NCBI GenBank assembly: GCA_017646335.1
Contig: JAGCMT010000018.1
Span: 1 to 64,000, forward strand
DNA: 64,000 nt
Direction: 5' to 3'
Origin: Burkholderiaceae bacterium
GTDB lineage: Bacteria; Pseudomonadota; Gammaproteobacteria; Burkholderiales; Burkholderiaceae_F
Shown: piece after piece, positions 1 through 9,832 of the stretch
Position numbering within the stretch: position 1 is the first letter of the stretch
Layout: each line of letters begins with the position of its first letter
The notes under the pieces: generated by a model
The model's database searches: none
Told to the model about the DNA's origin: nothing
The model's input: only the letters and a program-made list of their open reading frames with translations
Translations under genes and position numbers: made by a program

Positions 1-297
1 AATCTCACGCTTTTAGGTCATACGCCCGTCCGTGAAACTCAGTACACTTGGGGATTGTTGGCTTGTATCGCCGGACTTGCTGCCTGTGTCGCCTTTATCC
101 AATTTGTGATCGGTTGGGCAATGAAAAAAGTCGAAGCGTTGCGCGCCACCCTCATCTACTCTTTGGAACCGGTTTTTGCCGGCATCATCGGCTGGTTGGC
201 CGGTGAACGTTTAGGTTTAACGGGATTGACCGGAGGCGCATTGATCGTTTTGGCCGTTTTGATCAGTGCTTATCGTCCGCGAAACAAAAAGGCATAG
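1..297 (+). CDS. EamA/DMT-family transporter, C-terminal part (cut by window edge)
   Basis: The frame is open from the first base, so the gene begins outside the window; about 98 C-terminal residues are visible. They contain two to three hydrophobic helices, a short loop ending in GERL, a last helix rich in Leu/Val/Ala and a basic tail (RPRNKKA). This is the usual end of the second EamA repeat of drug/metabolite exporters. The substrate cannot be told from this part. It ends 10 bases before murI on the same strand. Confidence 0.7.
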   Translation, partial: NLTLLGHTPVRETQYTWGLLACIAGLAACVAFIQFVIGWAMKKVEALRATLIYSLEPVFAGIIGWLAGERLGLTGLTGGALIVLAVLISAYRPRNKKA

Positions 298-307
298 GGA
301 GATAACC

Positions 308-1114
308 ATGGATAATGCAGCCATCGGATTTTTTGATTCCGGCTGGGGCGGACTTTCCATCATGAAAGCCGCTCGTGAAGTGTTGCCCCATGAAGATTTC
401 GTTTACGTCGCCGACTGCGGTCATGCGCCTTATGGCGATCAATCCCACGAATTCATCGTCGAGCGCGCTCGTGCCATCACGGACTTTTTGATCCACAAGC
501 AACGCGTCAAGGCCATTGTCATCGCTTGCAACACCGCCACGGCCGAAGCAGCCAACAAACTTCGAGCCCTCTACCCCAATTTCCCCATCATCGGCGTAGA
601 GCCCGCTATCAAACCGGCCGTTGAACAATCGCAAACCAAAGTGGTGGGAATGATTTCCACCACCCGAACCGCCACCTCGGTTCGCTATCAAGAGCTTTTG
701 GCTCGTTGGGCCGGTCCCGTTCAAGTCATTTCCACCGGCTGTCCGGGTTTAATGGAATGCGTGGAACGGGGCGAATTGGATACCCCCGATACGCTCGCAC
801 TTTTGCATCACTATCTTGACCCCATGATTGCCGCACGCATCGACGGCCTGGTGTTGGGTTGCACGCATTATCCGTTCTTGGCCGACACCATCGATTCGAT
901 TACCCAAGGCAAAATCCGCCTTTATGAACCGGGCTTGGCCGTGGCTCGTCACCTACAAAATCGATTAGCCTCACTGGATGCGCTCACAACAAAAAAGACC
1001 TCCGGTGAGGAGATCTTTTATGTATCGAATTTGACCGAAGCGCGAAAAGCCGTGGCCGAGCACTTAATGCCCGGCATCAGCCACTTCAATGCTCTTCCCG
1101 AAGAAACTGCTTGA
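308..1114 (+). CDS. murI: Glutamate racemase
   Basis: Cofactor-independent racemase that makes D-glutamate for peptidoglycan in the cytoplasm. The 268-residue length is normal. The family pattern is complete: Asp10-Ser11 in FFDSGWGG, the first catalytic cysteine Cys74 in ACNTATA, and the second, Cys185, in GCTHYPF. The ATG at 308 is chosen over an upstream start in the same frame because the family sequence begins there. The 3' end overlaps the end of the convergent thioesterase gene by 29 bases. Confidence 0.95.
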   Translation: MDNAAIGFFDSGWGGLSIMKAAREVLPHEDFVYVADCGHAPYGDQSHEFIVERARAITDFLIHKQRVKAIVIACNTATAEAANKLRALYPNFPIIGVEPAIKPAVEQSQTKVVGMISTTRTATSVRYQELLARWAGPVQVISTGCPGLMECVERGELDTPDTLALLHHYLDPMIAARIDGLVLGCTHYPFLADTIDSITQGKIRLYEPGLAVARHLQNRLASLDALTTKKTSGEEIFYVSNLTEARKAVAEHLMPGISHFNALPEETA

Positions 1115-1505
1115 ATTTGGCGCGAAGGTCATCCGGAATCGGCGTGGAGCGACGATTGACGGAGTCGATAAACACCATCACTTCTTCGCACTTCACGCGC
1201 AATTCGTCATCTTTCCAAAATTCAAAATGCACGGTCAATGAGCTGTTACCGATGTGGGATACCCACAATCGCAACTCACCGTGTTCACCGATATGGAAGG
1301 GTTTGAAAAAGTCCGACTTCACCGAAACGACCGGCAACAAAAGCCCCCGTTTACCCATTTCCAAAAACGGCAAACCGACCCCTTCACGGAACCAGTCTTC
1401 CGTCAAATTATTGAACATCACAAAAAAGTTCGGGTGGTAAACGATGCCGGCCGGATCACAGTCGGAAAAGCGGATACGCCACGGTCGGATAAACATTTTT
1501 TCCAT
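1086..1505 (-). CDS. Acyl-CoA thioesterase, 4HBT (hot-dog) family
   Basis: A 139-residue single hot-dog-fold protein of the 4-hydroxybenzoyl-CoA thioesterase type. Residues 14-27 carry the signature SDCDPAGIVYHPNF, in which the second Asp (residue 17) is the expected catalytic residue. Family members hydrolyse aromatic or short acyl-CoA thioesters in the cytoplasm; the substrate here is not known. It is the last gene of a minus-strand run DUF72-kynB-thioesterase, starting two bases after kynB ends, so co-transcription is likely. The KynB neighbour makes aromatic catabolism conceivable, but that is inference. Confidence 0.85.
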   Translation of the reverse strand: MEKMFIRPWRIRFSDCDPAGIVYHPNFFVMFNNLTEDWFREGVGLPFLEMGKRGLLLPVVSVKSDFFKPFHIGEHGELRLWVSHIGNSSLTVHFEFWKDDELRVKCEEVMVFIDSVNRRSTPIPDDLRAKFKQFLREEH

Positions 1506-1507
1506 TT

Positions 1508-2095
1508 TTATTTTTCCAAAATTGCTCGTACGGGACTGGCTTCCAACCCCGCAATGGCCAAAGGCAATGCGATCAGGCGATAAGCGCCGACCGATACGTC
1601 ATTGAGTCGTAAATTTTCCAAAATCACCATATCGGAAGCAATCGCCAAATGGTGGGATAGTAATTTGTCATCTTGCGGATCAATACTCGGCGAATCGATC
1701 CCAACCAGACGAACCCCCAAAGCCGCCATTTTCTCCACGGCCGCTTTCGACACATACGGATACGAAGAGGGCCAACTCTCACCCATCACAAACCCCGTCT
1801 TCAAAAGCACGCGTTCAGGAACCTCATTCGGAATGTGTTCCGGACGAATCACGTCGACTCCGACGCAATCGACCACAAGGCATTCACCCACAAAAAGATC
1901 TAGGGGCAATTCCGAAACATCGCCCCGACCGCCCATATGACGGGGAGCGTCCACGTGCGCCCCCAAATGCGGCGTCATTTCAAAGGCGGTAACCAAGGCC
2001 GGTTCTTCACAGATCGTACGGATGCGCAACGGCACATCGCCCGGATAAACGGGCGATGCACTATCGATTCGAGGAGAAATATCGATCAAAGGCAT
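1508..2095 (-). CDS. kynB: Kynurenine formamidase (cyclase family)
   Basis: Predicted metal-dependent arylformamidase that converts N-formylkynurenine to kynurenine and formate in tryptophan breakdown. The metal-site motif HLGAHVDAPRH lies at residues 43-53, with His43, His47, Asp49 and His53 as likely ligands. The C-terminal half has the bacterial KynB pattern: GIDSPSIDP, a central ILENL and YRLIALPL near the end. Length (195 aa) is close to the usual 205-215. The start codon shares one base with the stop of the DUF72 gene upstream. No other tryptophan-degradation gene is in the window, so another cyclase-family substrate remains possible. Confidence 0.75.
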   Translation of the reverse strand: MPLIDISPRIDSASPVYPGDVPLRIRTICEEPALVTAFEMTPHLGAHVDAPRHMGGRGDVSELPLDLFVGECLVVDCVGVDVIRPEHIPNEVPERVLLKTGFVMGESWPSSYPYVSKAAVEKMAALGVRLVGIDSPSIDPQDDKLLSHHLAIASDMVILENLRLNDVSVGAYRLIALPLAIAGLEASPVRAILEK

Positions 2096-3174
2096 TAGAA
2101 CTGACGCGGATCGAGTTGTTGGTCTTTGTTACGCGACTGAGAAGCCACAATGTCTTTGGCCAATTCGATCATCGTAAGCGGTGCGCTGCCTTCGGCCTTA
2201 TTGTTGGCAATCACATAACTTTGTTGACCGCTCTTTTGTGCCACATTGATCAGGTGCACAAGGCCGGCTCGCGTAGCCGGATCGGGATGCACGATGCGGT
2301 TAAAGGGCGCGTAGGTCATCTTGGCCACGCCATTGCGCTGGATGGGATTCAAAGCCCAACGAACGATCAACGGACCGCGCATCGTCCACTCTTCGCCTTC
2401 GGCCTCCGGATCTTCAAAGTAACGCAAGGCTGCCGTTTGACGAATTACATCGGGCATGGACGGATGAACACCCACGACCAAGCGAACTCCCGTTTGACGC
2501 AAGGCACTCAAAAGACGTTTGGTGTAGATAGAAAGTGTGCGCACTTCCACGGCATAGGTTGGCGTTTCGCCTTCGACTTCCTTGGGCAAATCGGCAAAAA
2601 ACTGAGCAATCTTGTCAATGTACTGATAGCACTCGTTTTGAGTGGGAAGCAACGGCCGAGGAATGGGAGAGAGTTGGAAAACCAAAGGACCCGCATTTTC
2701 GCCCAAACCGTTGATCACGGGATAGACGAACTCGTGCATAGCCGCACGGACATCCAAAAATTCATCGTTCAAGGAACGGAAACGACCCTTGGGATCACGC
2801 TTGACGGCATCGGTCACATTTTGAGGTGCCTTAACCAAGAATCGGAATGACTCTTCGACTTGGCTAGCCATCGAAGCATAAGCCATTTCATTGAGGTTAC
2901 CGTAAAAAGACCAATCAACACCCACCGCTTTAAGAATCGGGTGCTTGGCATAGGCGGCCAAACCGCGTCGGGTTAAATCTTCAACACCGCTCGTATCACC
3001 CCAAACGATGCCTTTCCACCCCGGGAAATTCCAACTGGCACATCCAAGCAATACCGAGGACGGTAATAATCGGCCCAAACGCAAAATCTCTGACGACGGT
3101 GTTACGGGCGTAACAGGCGATGAAGTGACATCATTGAAGCTATAAGCACGGTCTTCATAGGCACTGGTCTTCAT
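2095..3174 (-). CDS. DUF72 family protein
   Basis: A 359-residue cytoplasmic protein of the DUF72 (YecE-like) TIM-barrel family. The characteristic early pattern CASWNFPGWKG is at about residues 45-55, followed by a VDWSFYG segment and AVEVR near the middle of the barrel. The biochemical function of DUF72 proteins is not established. It heads the minus-strand operon with kynB and the thioesterase; its stop overlaps the kynB start by one base. The first roughly 35 residues look like a non-conserved extension, so the true start may lie further in. Confidence 0.75.
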   Translation of the reverse strand: MKTSAYEDRAYSFNDVTSSPVTPVTPSSEILRLGRLLPSSVLLGCASWNFPGWKGIVWGDTSGVEDLTRRGLAAYAKHPILKAVGVDWSFYGNLNEMAYASMASQVEESFRFLVKAPQNVTDAVKRDPKGRFRSLNDEFLDVRAAMHEFVYPVINGLGENAGPLVFQLSPIPRPLLPTQNECYQYIDKIAQFFADLPKEVEGETPTYAVEVRTLSIYTKRLLSALRQTGVRLVVGVHPSMPDVIRQTAALRYFEDPEAEGEEWTMRGPLIVRWALNPIQRNGVAKMTYAPFNRIVHPDPATRAGLVHLINVAQKSGQQSYVIANNKAEGSAPLTMIELAKDIVASQSRNKDQQLDPRQF

Positions 3175-3350
3175 GCTTTCGATCTTTCATAAAACAACTG
3201 TCTGAATGAAATTATATGCGCATTCATACCGCAAAACCGCTACAGCAAAACCCCTAACTAATTGAGTTTGAACGATAAGAAAAACGTCGCCATTCTCACG
3301 ACAGGCCTTATTTCTTCGACACTCAAACTAATCACACCCCAATCAAAAAT

Positions 3351-3391
3351 CCCCGAAGGGACGAGTCAACCCTTCGGGGAGAAATTTTTTC
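3351..3391 (-). terminator. Rho-independent terminator, works in both directions
   Basis: Perfect inverted repeat ccccgaaggg / cccttcgggg at 3351-3360 and 3370-3379 with a nine-base loop. A T-run follows on the plus strand (3384-3391), and a shorter one follows on the minus strand. It ends the Spy/CpxP-like gene transcribed from the right. Confidence 0.8.
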
Positions 3392-3409
3392 AAACCTAAG
3401 TAAAACAGC

Positions 3410-4000
3410 TTACTTCTTGTGTACGACAGGCGGAACCAAATCCACCTTACCCGTGGCCATCAAGCGGTCAAAATCTCGCATTTGTTCAGGCTTGAAGACC
3501 TTTTCCAGCCCGGCTCGATGCTTGGCAAACTCCTTTAAAAAGTGAGCTTGCTTTTCCAATCGATCGGCCCGCATTTCCAAGCGCTTTTGATGCGAGACCG
3601 GCTTGGCCTCTTTAACACGTTCACCGCGCCATGCCTTATGTGACTTCACCATGTCGACATAAGACTTTTGCATCCCTTCCCAAGCTTTCTTTTGAGAAGC
3701 TTCTACACGAAGGTGGTGGGCCATGCGATCGAAGAACTGTTTGGCTCGAACTTCATCCATGCCAAACGTTCGGACAAGCGGTGCGTGATGTTTGGCCATT
3801 TTCGGACCGTGGCCGATGTGGTGTCCCCATTTCGGACGAGGACAATCCGGACGAACTTGCTCAATCGGCGGACGATCGAATTGTTGGTGAGCACCGGGCC
3901 CCATACCCTGACCGGGACCATTGCCCGCAGCGGGGAGCGCATGAGCCAACGGGAGAGCCAAAGCAGCCATCAAGATACCGGGGACTAAGATTTTCTTCAT
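3410..4000 (-). CDS. Secreted Spy/CpxP-like (LTXXQ) protein, His-rich
   Basis: A 196-residue protein with a clear signal peptide (MKK, hydrophobic core, cleavage near LAHALPA). The mature part has a His/Gly/Pro-rich stretch (residues 25-75), then a helical, strongly basic region with a VFKPEQM motif near residue 170 that resembles the LTxxQ motif of Spy/CpxP periplasmic chaperones. Spy-type proteins form helical cradles that bind unfolded proteins. The many histidines in the N-terminal part could bind metal, which is speculation. It stands alone, facing away from purB, with its own terminator. Confidence 0.65.
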   Translation of the reverse strand: MKKILVPGILMAALALPLAHALPAAGNGPGQGMGPGAHQQFDRPPIEQVRPDCPRPKWGHHIGHGPKMAKHHAPLVRTFGMDEVRAKQFFDRMAHHLRVEASQKKAWEGMQKSYVDMVKSHKAWRGERVKEAKPVSHQKRLEMRADRLEKQAHFLKEFAKHRAGLEKVFKPEQMRDFDRLMATGKVDLVPPVVHKK

Positions 4001-4247
4001 CGTAACTTCCTTTTATTTGTGTTCCTTGAGACCATTTGGACCGTCTCGCAGAGGGGTTTAAAAAGATATTGCCTTCCTTTGCTTTGCAGTGTATCGACAC
4101 CTCTGGAAACAGTGTTTTAGGATTTGTTTAGGTTTGTTGAAAGAGTGTGACGAGCTGTTACACGATGACAAAAAAACGCTTTTTCGTGCAAAAAGCCCGC
4201 TAAAAAGCCCCACTTTGTAAGCAATCGCACTAAAATTATTTGGTTAA

Positions 4248-5651
<1,404 letters not shown>

Positions 5652-5679
5652 TTTCGACTTCTTGCGTTAAGTCTGCGAA

Positions 5680-5713
5680 CGCCTGATTTTCTTTACGGAA
5701 ATCAGGCGTTTTT
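5680..5713 (+). terminator. Rho-independent terminator after purB
   Basis: Ten-base stem cgcctgattt / aaatcaggcg (5680-5689 and 5699-5708), nine-base loop, then five T. Confidence 0.9.
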
Positions 5714-5804
5714 CTTGACTAAAATCGAGAAAAAAACCGACCGAAGTCTTAAAATTGATAGCTTGTAGTGGTCTCCGTACGAATTACTGAAAAGGCACTT
5801 GGGC

Positions 5805-8465
5805 ATGGCTTCGACAACGATTTACCGCAAAGATTATCTTCCCCCGTCGCACTGGGTCGACACCGTCAGTTTGACGTTTGATCTTCATCCCACGCAAACG
5901 CATGTCACTAGCGTGATGTCGGTGCGCCCCAATGAAAAAAGCACGACGACGGATTTGTTGTTGAACGGTCGAGATTTGGAATTGCTCAGTGTCAAGCGCA
6001 ACGGCAAGGCATTGACGCGTGCCGACTACATGATCCAACCCAACGGCGACATGTTGCTCAAAAATGTCGACTCGCCGGCATTGATCGAAGTCGAGACCCT
6101 CATCAATCCGCAAACCAATACCACGCTCATGGGGCTTTACCTCTCCAACGGTAACTTCATGACGCAGTGCGAAGCCGAAGGCTTCCGCCGCATCACCTAC
6201 TATCCCGATCGCCCCGATGTGATGGCCAAGTTCACGGTGCGCATCAATGCTCCGAAGAGCTTCTGCCCGGTGCTGCTCAGTAACGGCAATTTGAAAGAAG
6301 AAGGCGAATTGGATGCGGCATGGCACTACGCCGTTTGGGAAGATCCGTTCCCGAAACCCGCCTACCTTTTTGCTTTGGTGGCCGGCAACCTCCATGTCAC
6401 CGAAGAGACCTACAAATTAGCCAACGGCAAAGACGTCCTTTTGCAAATCTGGGTCGAACCGCGCAATGCCGATAAAACGGCCTTCGCCATGGAAAGTCTC
6501 AAGCGTGCGATTGCTTGGGATGAAAAGCGCTTCGGCTTGGAATTGGACCTCGATCGCTTCATGATCGTCGCCACAGACGACTTCACCATGGGTGCCATGG
6601 AAAACAAGGGACTCAACATCTTCAATTCTCGTTGTGTCTTGGCAACGCCTGAAGTGGCAACCGACGCCGACTTTGCTCGCATTGAAGGTGTGATCGGTCA
6701 TGAATACTTCCACAATTGGACCGGTAACCGAGTCACGTGCCGTGACTGGTTCCAATTGACGCTCAAAGAAGGTTTGACCGTTTTCCGCGACCAAGAATTT
6801 TCCGCTGACATGTTGGGCGATGCCACGGCCAAAGCCGTCAAGCGTATCGAAGACGTGCAATTCTTGCGTGACCGTCAATTCCCTGAAGATGCCGGTCCCA
6901 TGGCTCATCCGATCCGCCCCGACTCTTACGAAGAGATCAACAACTTCTACACGATGACCGTGTATGAAAAAGGCGCCGAAGTCATTCGCATGTTGCAAAC
7001 GATCCTTGGCAAAGAAGGCTTTAAGCGCGGTCTGGCCACTTACATCGAACGTCATGACGGCAGCGCCGCCACCTGCGACGACTTCATCAAAGCCATGGCC
7101 GATGCCAACATGCGCAACCTCTCGCAATTTAAGCGTTGGTACTCGCAAGTGGGCACGCCGCACGTTCGCGTGACGACGCACTGGGACAGTGAAGAAGCAA
7201 CCTATGCCGTCACGTTGAAACAAACGGGTTTAAAGCCCAAGAAAGATCCGTTGTTGATTCCTTTTAACATCGCGCTCTTTAATTCCAAGGGTTCGGCCAT
7301 TCCGTTACAACTTCAGGCAGAAACCAGCCCGAAGGGAACGAGCCGCACGTTGGAAATGACGCAATTGGAACAAACGTGGATCTTCTCCGACATCAAAGAA
7401 CGCCCGATTCCGTCCCTGGCTCGCAACTTCTCCGCACCGATCGTCGTTGACTATGCCTACGACCCGGCTGAGCTGGTTTTCTTGAGCAAATACGACACGG
7501 ACCCGTTCAATCGCTGTGAAGCCATGCAATCGTTGGCCCTTTTGTGCATCAACGACATGGTGAGCGATTACGAGCGTGGTACGCGTATGGTGAGTAATCC
7601 TCACTATCGCAATGCGTTTGAACGCCTCTTAAACGACAAGACGCTCTCGGCAACCTTTAAGGCACAAGCCCTTCGATTGCCCAGCGAAACGCGCGTGGCT
7701 GAAACGCAACCGATGATCAATCCGATTGCCATCCGTGCCGCCATGCGCGCACTTCGTGAGCAGCTCGGTCGTCAATACTCTCAAGCGTTGATGCGTGTCT
7801 TTGATGACAACGTTCCCAATTCGATTTATTCGCCTAACGCAACGGATGCCGGCAAACGTGCCTTACGTGCCTTGTGCTTTGAGTTGTTGTTAGCGGGCGG
7901 CAATGCAAAATCCCTTTTGCGTGCACGTCAACTCTTTGAAACGGCCAAGAATTTGACCGAACGTTTGGACGCGCTTCGCATCATCGTCAATAGCACCTCG
8001 CCGGCGAAATTTGACCTTCTCGAGCAAGCCGAACGCGAATGGCGTCATGAACCGTTGTTGATGAACAAATGGTTCAGCCTCCAAGCCATGGCAACGTATC
8101 CGATGGACGATTGCTCCATCGTCGACGTGGTCACGAATTTGATCGAACGTTACCCGGGTTACAACACAAACAACCCCAATAACGTCTATTCGTTAGTCTT
8201 GGCCTTCTGCCAAAACAATTTGGCCGAATTCCACCGTCCTGACGGCGCAGGCTATCGCCTCTGGGTCGACGAAGTATTGAAGCTCGACAAGATTAATCCT
8301 CAAGTGGCCAGCCGCTTGGCTCGCTGTTTGGATTCTTGGCGTCGTTACACGCCCGAATGCGCTCAAGCCATGTACCGTGCCTTGAGTCTTGTGGCTTCGA
8401 AACCGAATTTATCTGCCGATTTGCGTGAAGTCATCACCAAGTCGCTCAACAACGCAATGAATTAA
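5805..8465 (+). CDS. pepN: Aminopeptidase N (M1 zinc peptidase)
   Basis: Cytoplasmic broad-specificity aminopeptidase that trims peptides, fitting an organism living on amino acids. The 886-residue protein has the exopeptidase motif GAMEN at 263-267, the zinc motif HEYFH (His299, Glu300, His303) and the third ligand Glu322 in LKEG. After the catalytic domain come the beta-sandwich (from about residue 440) and a C-terminal helical domain, as in E. coli PepN. ATG 5805 is preferred because AAAGG lies ten bases upstream; a TTG two codons earlier is less likely. fbp follows after 26 bases. Confidence 0.96.
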   Translation: MASTTIYRKDYLPPSHWVDTVSLTFDLHPTQTHVTSVMSVRPNEKSTTTDLLLNGRDLELLSVKRNGKALTRADYMIQPNGDMLLKNVDSPALIEVETLINPQTNTTLMGLYLSNGNFMTQCEAEGFRRITYYPDRPDVMAKFTVRINAPKSFCPVLLSNGNLKEEGELDAAWHYAVWEDPFPKPAYLFALVAGNLHVTEETYKLANGKDVLLQIWVEPRNADKTAFAMESLKRAIAWDEKRFGLELDLDRFMIVATDDFTMGAMENKGLNIFNSRCVLATPEVATDADFARIEGVIGHEYFHNWTGNRVTCRDWFQLTLKEGLTVFRDQEFSADMLGDATAKAVKRIEDVQFLRDRQFPEDAGPMAHPIRPDSYEEINNFYTMTVYEKGAEVIRMLQTILGKEGFKRGLATYIERHDGSAATCDDFIKAMADANMRNLSQFKRWYSQVGTPHVRVTTHWDSEEATYAVTLKQTGLKPKKDPLLIPFNIALFNSKGSAIPLQLQAETSPKGTSRTLEMTQLEQTWIFSDIKERPIPSLARNFSAPIVVDYAYDPAELVFLSKYDTDPFNRCEAMQSLALLCINDMVSDYERGTRMVSNPHYRNAFERLLNDKTLSATFKAQALRLPSETRVAETQPMINPIAIRAAMRALREQLGRQYSQALMRVFDDNVPNSIYSPNATDAGKRALRALCFELLLAGGNAKSLLRARQLFETAKNLTERLDALRIIVNSTSPAKFDLLEQAEREWRHEPLLMNKWFSLQAMATYPMDDCSIVDVVTNLIERYPGYNTNNPNNVYSLVLAFCQNNLAEFHRPDGAGYRLWVDEVLKLDKINPQVASRLARCLDSWRRYTPECAQAMYRALSLVASKPNLSADLREVITKSLNNAMN

Positions 8466-8491
8466 TTTCACCTTTTGAAGGACTACTAAAC

Positions 8492-9484
8492 ATGTCGAAG
8501 ACTTTGGGTTTATACCTCCGCGAAATGGAAACCAAGCATGGCATCGATCCGCAATTGACGGGCTTGATCGCTCACTTGGCCGACACCTGTAAGGAAATCA
8601 GTTTCAAGGTCAGCCGTGGTGCTTTGGCCGGCGTTCTCGGTTCTGCCGGTTCCGAAAACGTCCAAGGTGAAACGCAAAAGAAGTTGGACGTGATCGCCAA
8701 CGACATCATGTGCCAAGCTTGTGCTGAAAGCGGTTACGTTTCCGGCATCGCCAGCGAAGAAATGGACCACGCTTTGCAAGTGCCCGAACAATACGCTGTC
8801 GGCCCCTACCTCGTTTTGTTCGATCCGCTCGACGGCTCGAGCAACATTGACATCAACGTTTCCATCGGTACGATCTTCTCGATTCTTCCGGCCGGCACCC
8901 CCCACCGTGACGTGACCGACGAAGAATTTTTGCAACCAGGCGTCAATCAATTGGCTGCCGGTTATGTCGTTTACGGCCCGCAAACGCAATTGGTCTTCAC
9001 GATGGGCCACGGCACGGTCGTCTTCACGTTGGACCTCTCGAGCGGCACGTACTTGCAAACGAGCGAAGGTATGAGCATTCCCGCTGCTGCCAAGGAATTT
9101 GCTATCAACTGCTCCAACATGCGCCACTGGGAAGCTCCGGTTACGCGTTACATCAATGAATTGTTAGCCGGCAAGACCGGTCCGCGCGGCAAGGACTTCA
9201 ACATGCGTTGGGTTGCTGCCATGGTCGCTGAAGTGCATCGCATCCTCAATCGTGGCGGTATCTTCATGTATCCGCGCGACAATCGCGACCCGAGCAAGCC
9301 CGGTAAGCTTCGCTTGATGTACGAAGCCAACCCGATGAGCTGGTTGATTGAAGAAGCCGGCGGCGTTGCCACCAACGGTTACGAACGCATTCGCGAAATC
9401 CAACCGACGGGCTTGCATCAACGCGTTGCCGTTTTCTTGGGTGCAAAGGAAGAAGTCGAATTGGTGACTTCTTACCACCAATAA
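8492..9484 (+). CDS. fbp: Fructose-1,6-bisphosphatase, class I
   Basis: Removes the 1-phosphate from fructose 1,6-bisphosphate, the committed step of gluconeogenesis. The 330-residue protein carries the metal/phosphate motif DPLDGSSN at 111-118 and the lower sugar-phosphate site RLMYEANP near 275. A Shine-Dalgarno AAGGAC lies nine bases before the ATG. It lies between pepN and a small membrane protein, with short gaps that suggest one transcript. Its presence with many amino-acid uptake genes supports growth on non-sugar carbon. Confidence 0.97.
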   Translation: MSKTLGLYLREMETKHGIDPQLTGLIAHLADTCKEISFKVSRGALAGVLGSAGSENVQGETQKKLDVIANDIMCQACAESGYVSGIASEEMDHALQVPEQYAVGPYLVLFDPLDGSSNIDINVSIGTIFSILPAGTPHRDVTDEEFLQPGVNQLAAGYVVYGPQTQLVFTMGHGTVVFTLDLSSGTYLQTSEGMSIPAAAKEFAINCSNMRHWEAPVTRYINELLAGKTGPRGKDFNMRWVAAMVAEVHRILNRGGIFMYPRDNRDPSKPGKLRLMYEANPMSWLIEEAGGVATNGYERIREIQPTGLHQRVAVFLGAKEEVELVTSYHQ

Positions 9485-9503
9485 GTCTCTCGGAACGACG
9501 ATC

Positions 9504-9689
9504 ATGGAATGGGTCGACGCATTAGCCGAATGGGTGCTCTTTCCGCTTTTGATTCTTTATGGATTCACCAGTTGGGCGAAGGACAACCAAAAGAAGACAA
9601 AAAGCGACGACCCGTTTCCCATCGATCCGTCACAAAATGGTGACGAATCGTTAAAAGAGAGCGATAAAGAGAAAAGTCAATCTCATTGA
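9504..9689 (+). CDS. Small single-span membrane protein of unknown function
   Basis: A 61-residue protein: short acidic N-terminus, one hydrophobic helix (about residues 9-25), then a polar tail rich in Lys, Asp and Ser. I do not recognise the family. It begins 19 bases after fbp and ends at the first base of a hairpin (9688-9712). Position and composition support a real gene, but it could be a chance frame. Confidence 0.5.
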   Translation: MEWVDALAEWVLFPLLILYGFTSWAKDNQKKTKSDDPFPIDPSQNGDESLKESDKEKSQSH

Positions 9690-9757
9690 TTTCTAAAGAT
9701 ATTTTAGAAATCGATAAAAAAATCCTATCGAAGCGGTAGCCAAAAACAATTGTTTTT
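9688..9757 (+). promoter_or_regulatory. Two palindromes upstream of the hydrogenase fusion gene
   Basis: First palindrome: gatttctaaa / tttagaaatc at 9688-9697 and 9703-9712, with a five-base spacer. Second: a perfect 16-base palindrome with centre caattg (9742-9757). They lie 121 and 76 bases before the hydrogenase start. The first could also act as a weak terminator for the fbp unit, though no T-run follows. Both are A/T rich and look like operator sites; the binding protein is unknown. Confidence 0.45.
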
Positions 9758-9832
9758 CAGTTGCCCGTGTCGATAAACTTCTCAACCATGATCAAGTTCC
9801 ATCACATGGGCTTCGATCTTCAAGGAGAACAC

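Noticed and set aside
3631..4005. Plus-strand frames opposite the Spy/CpxP-like gene
   Set aside because: The minus-strand frame has a signal peptide, own terminator and family-like composition; the opposite frames have none.
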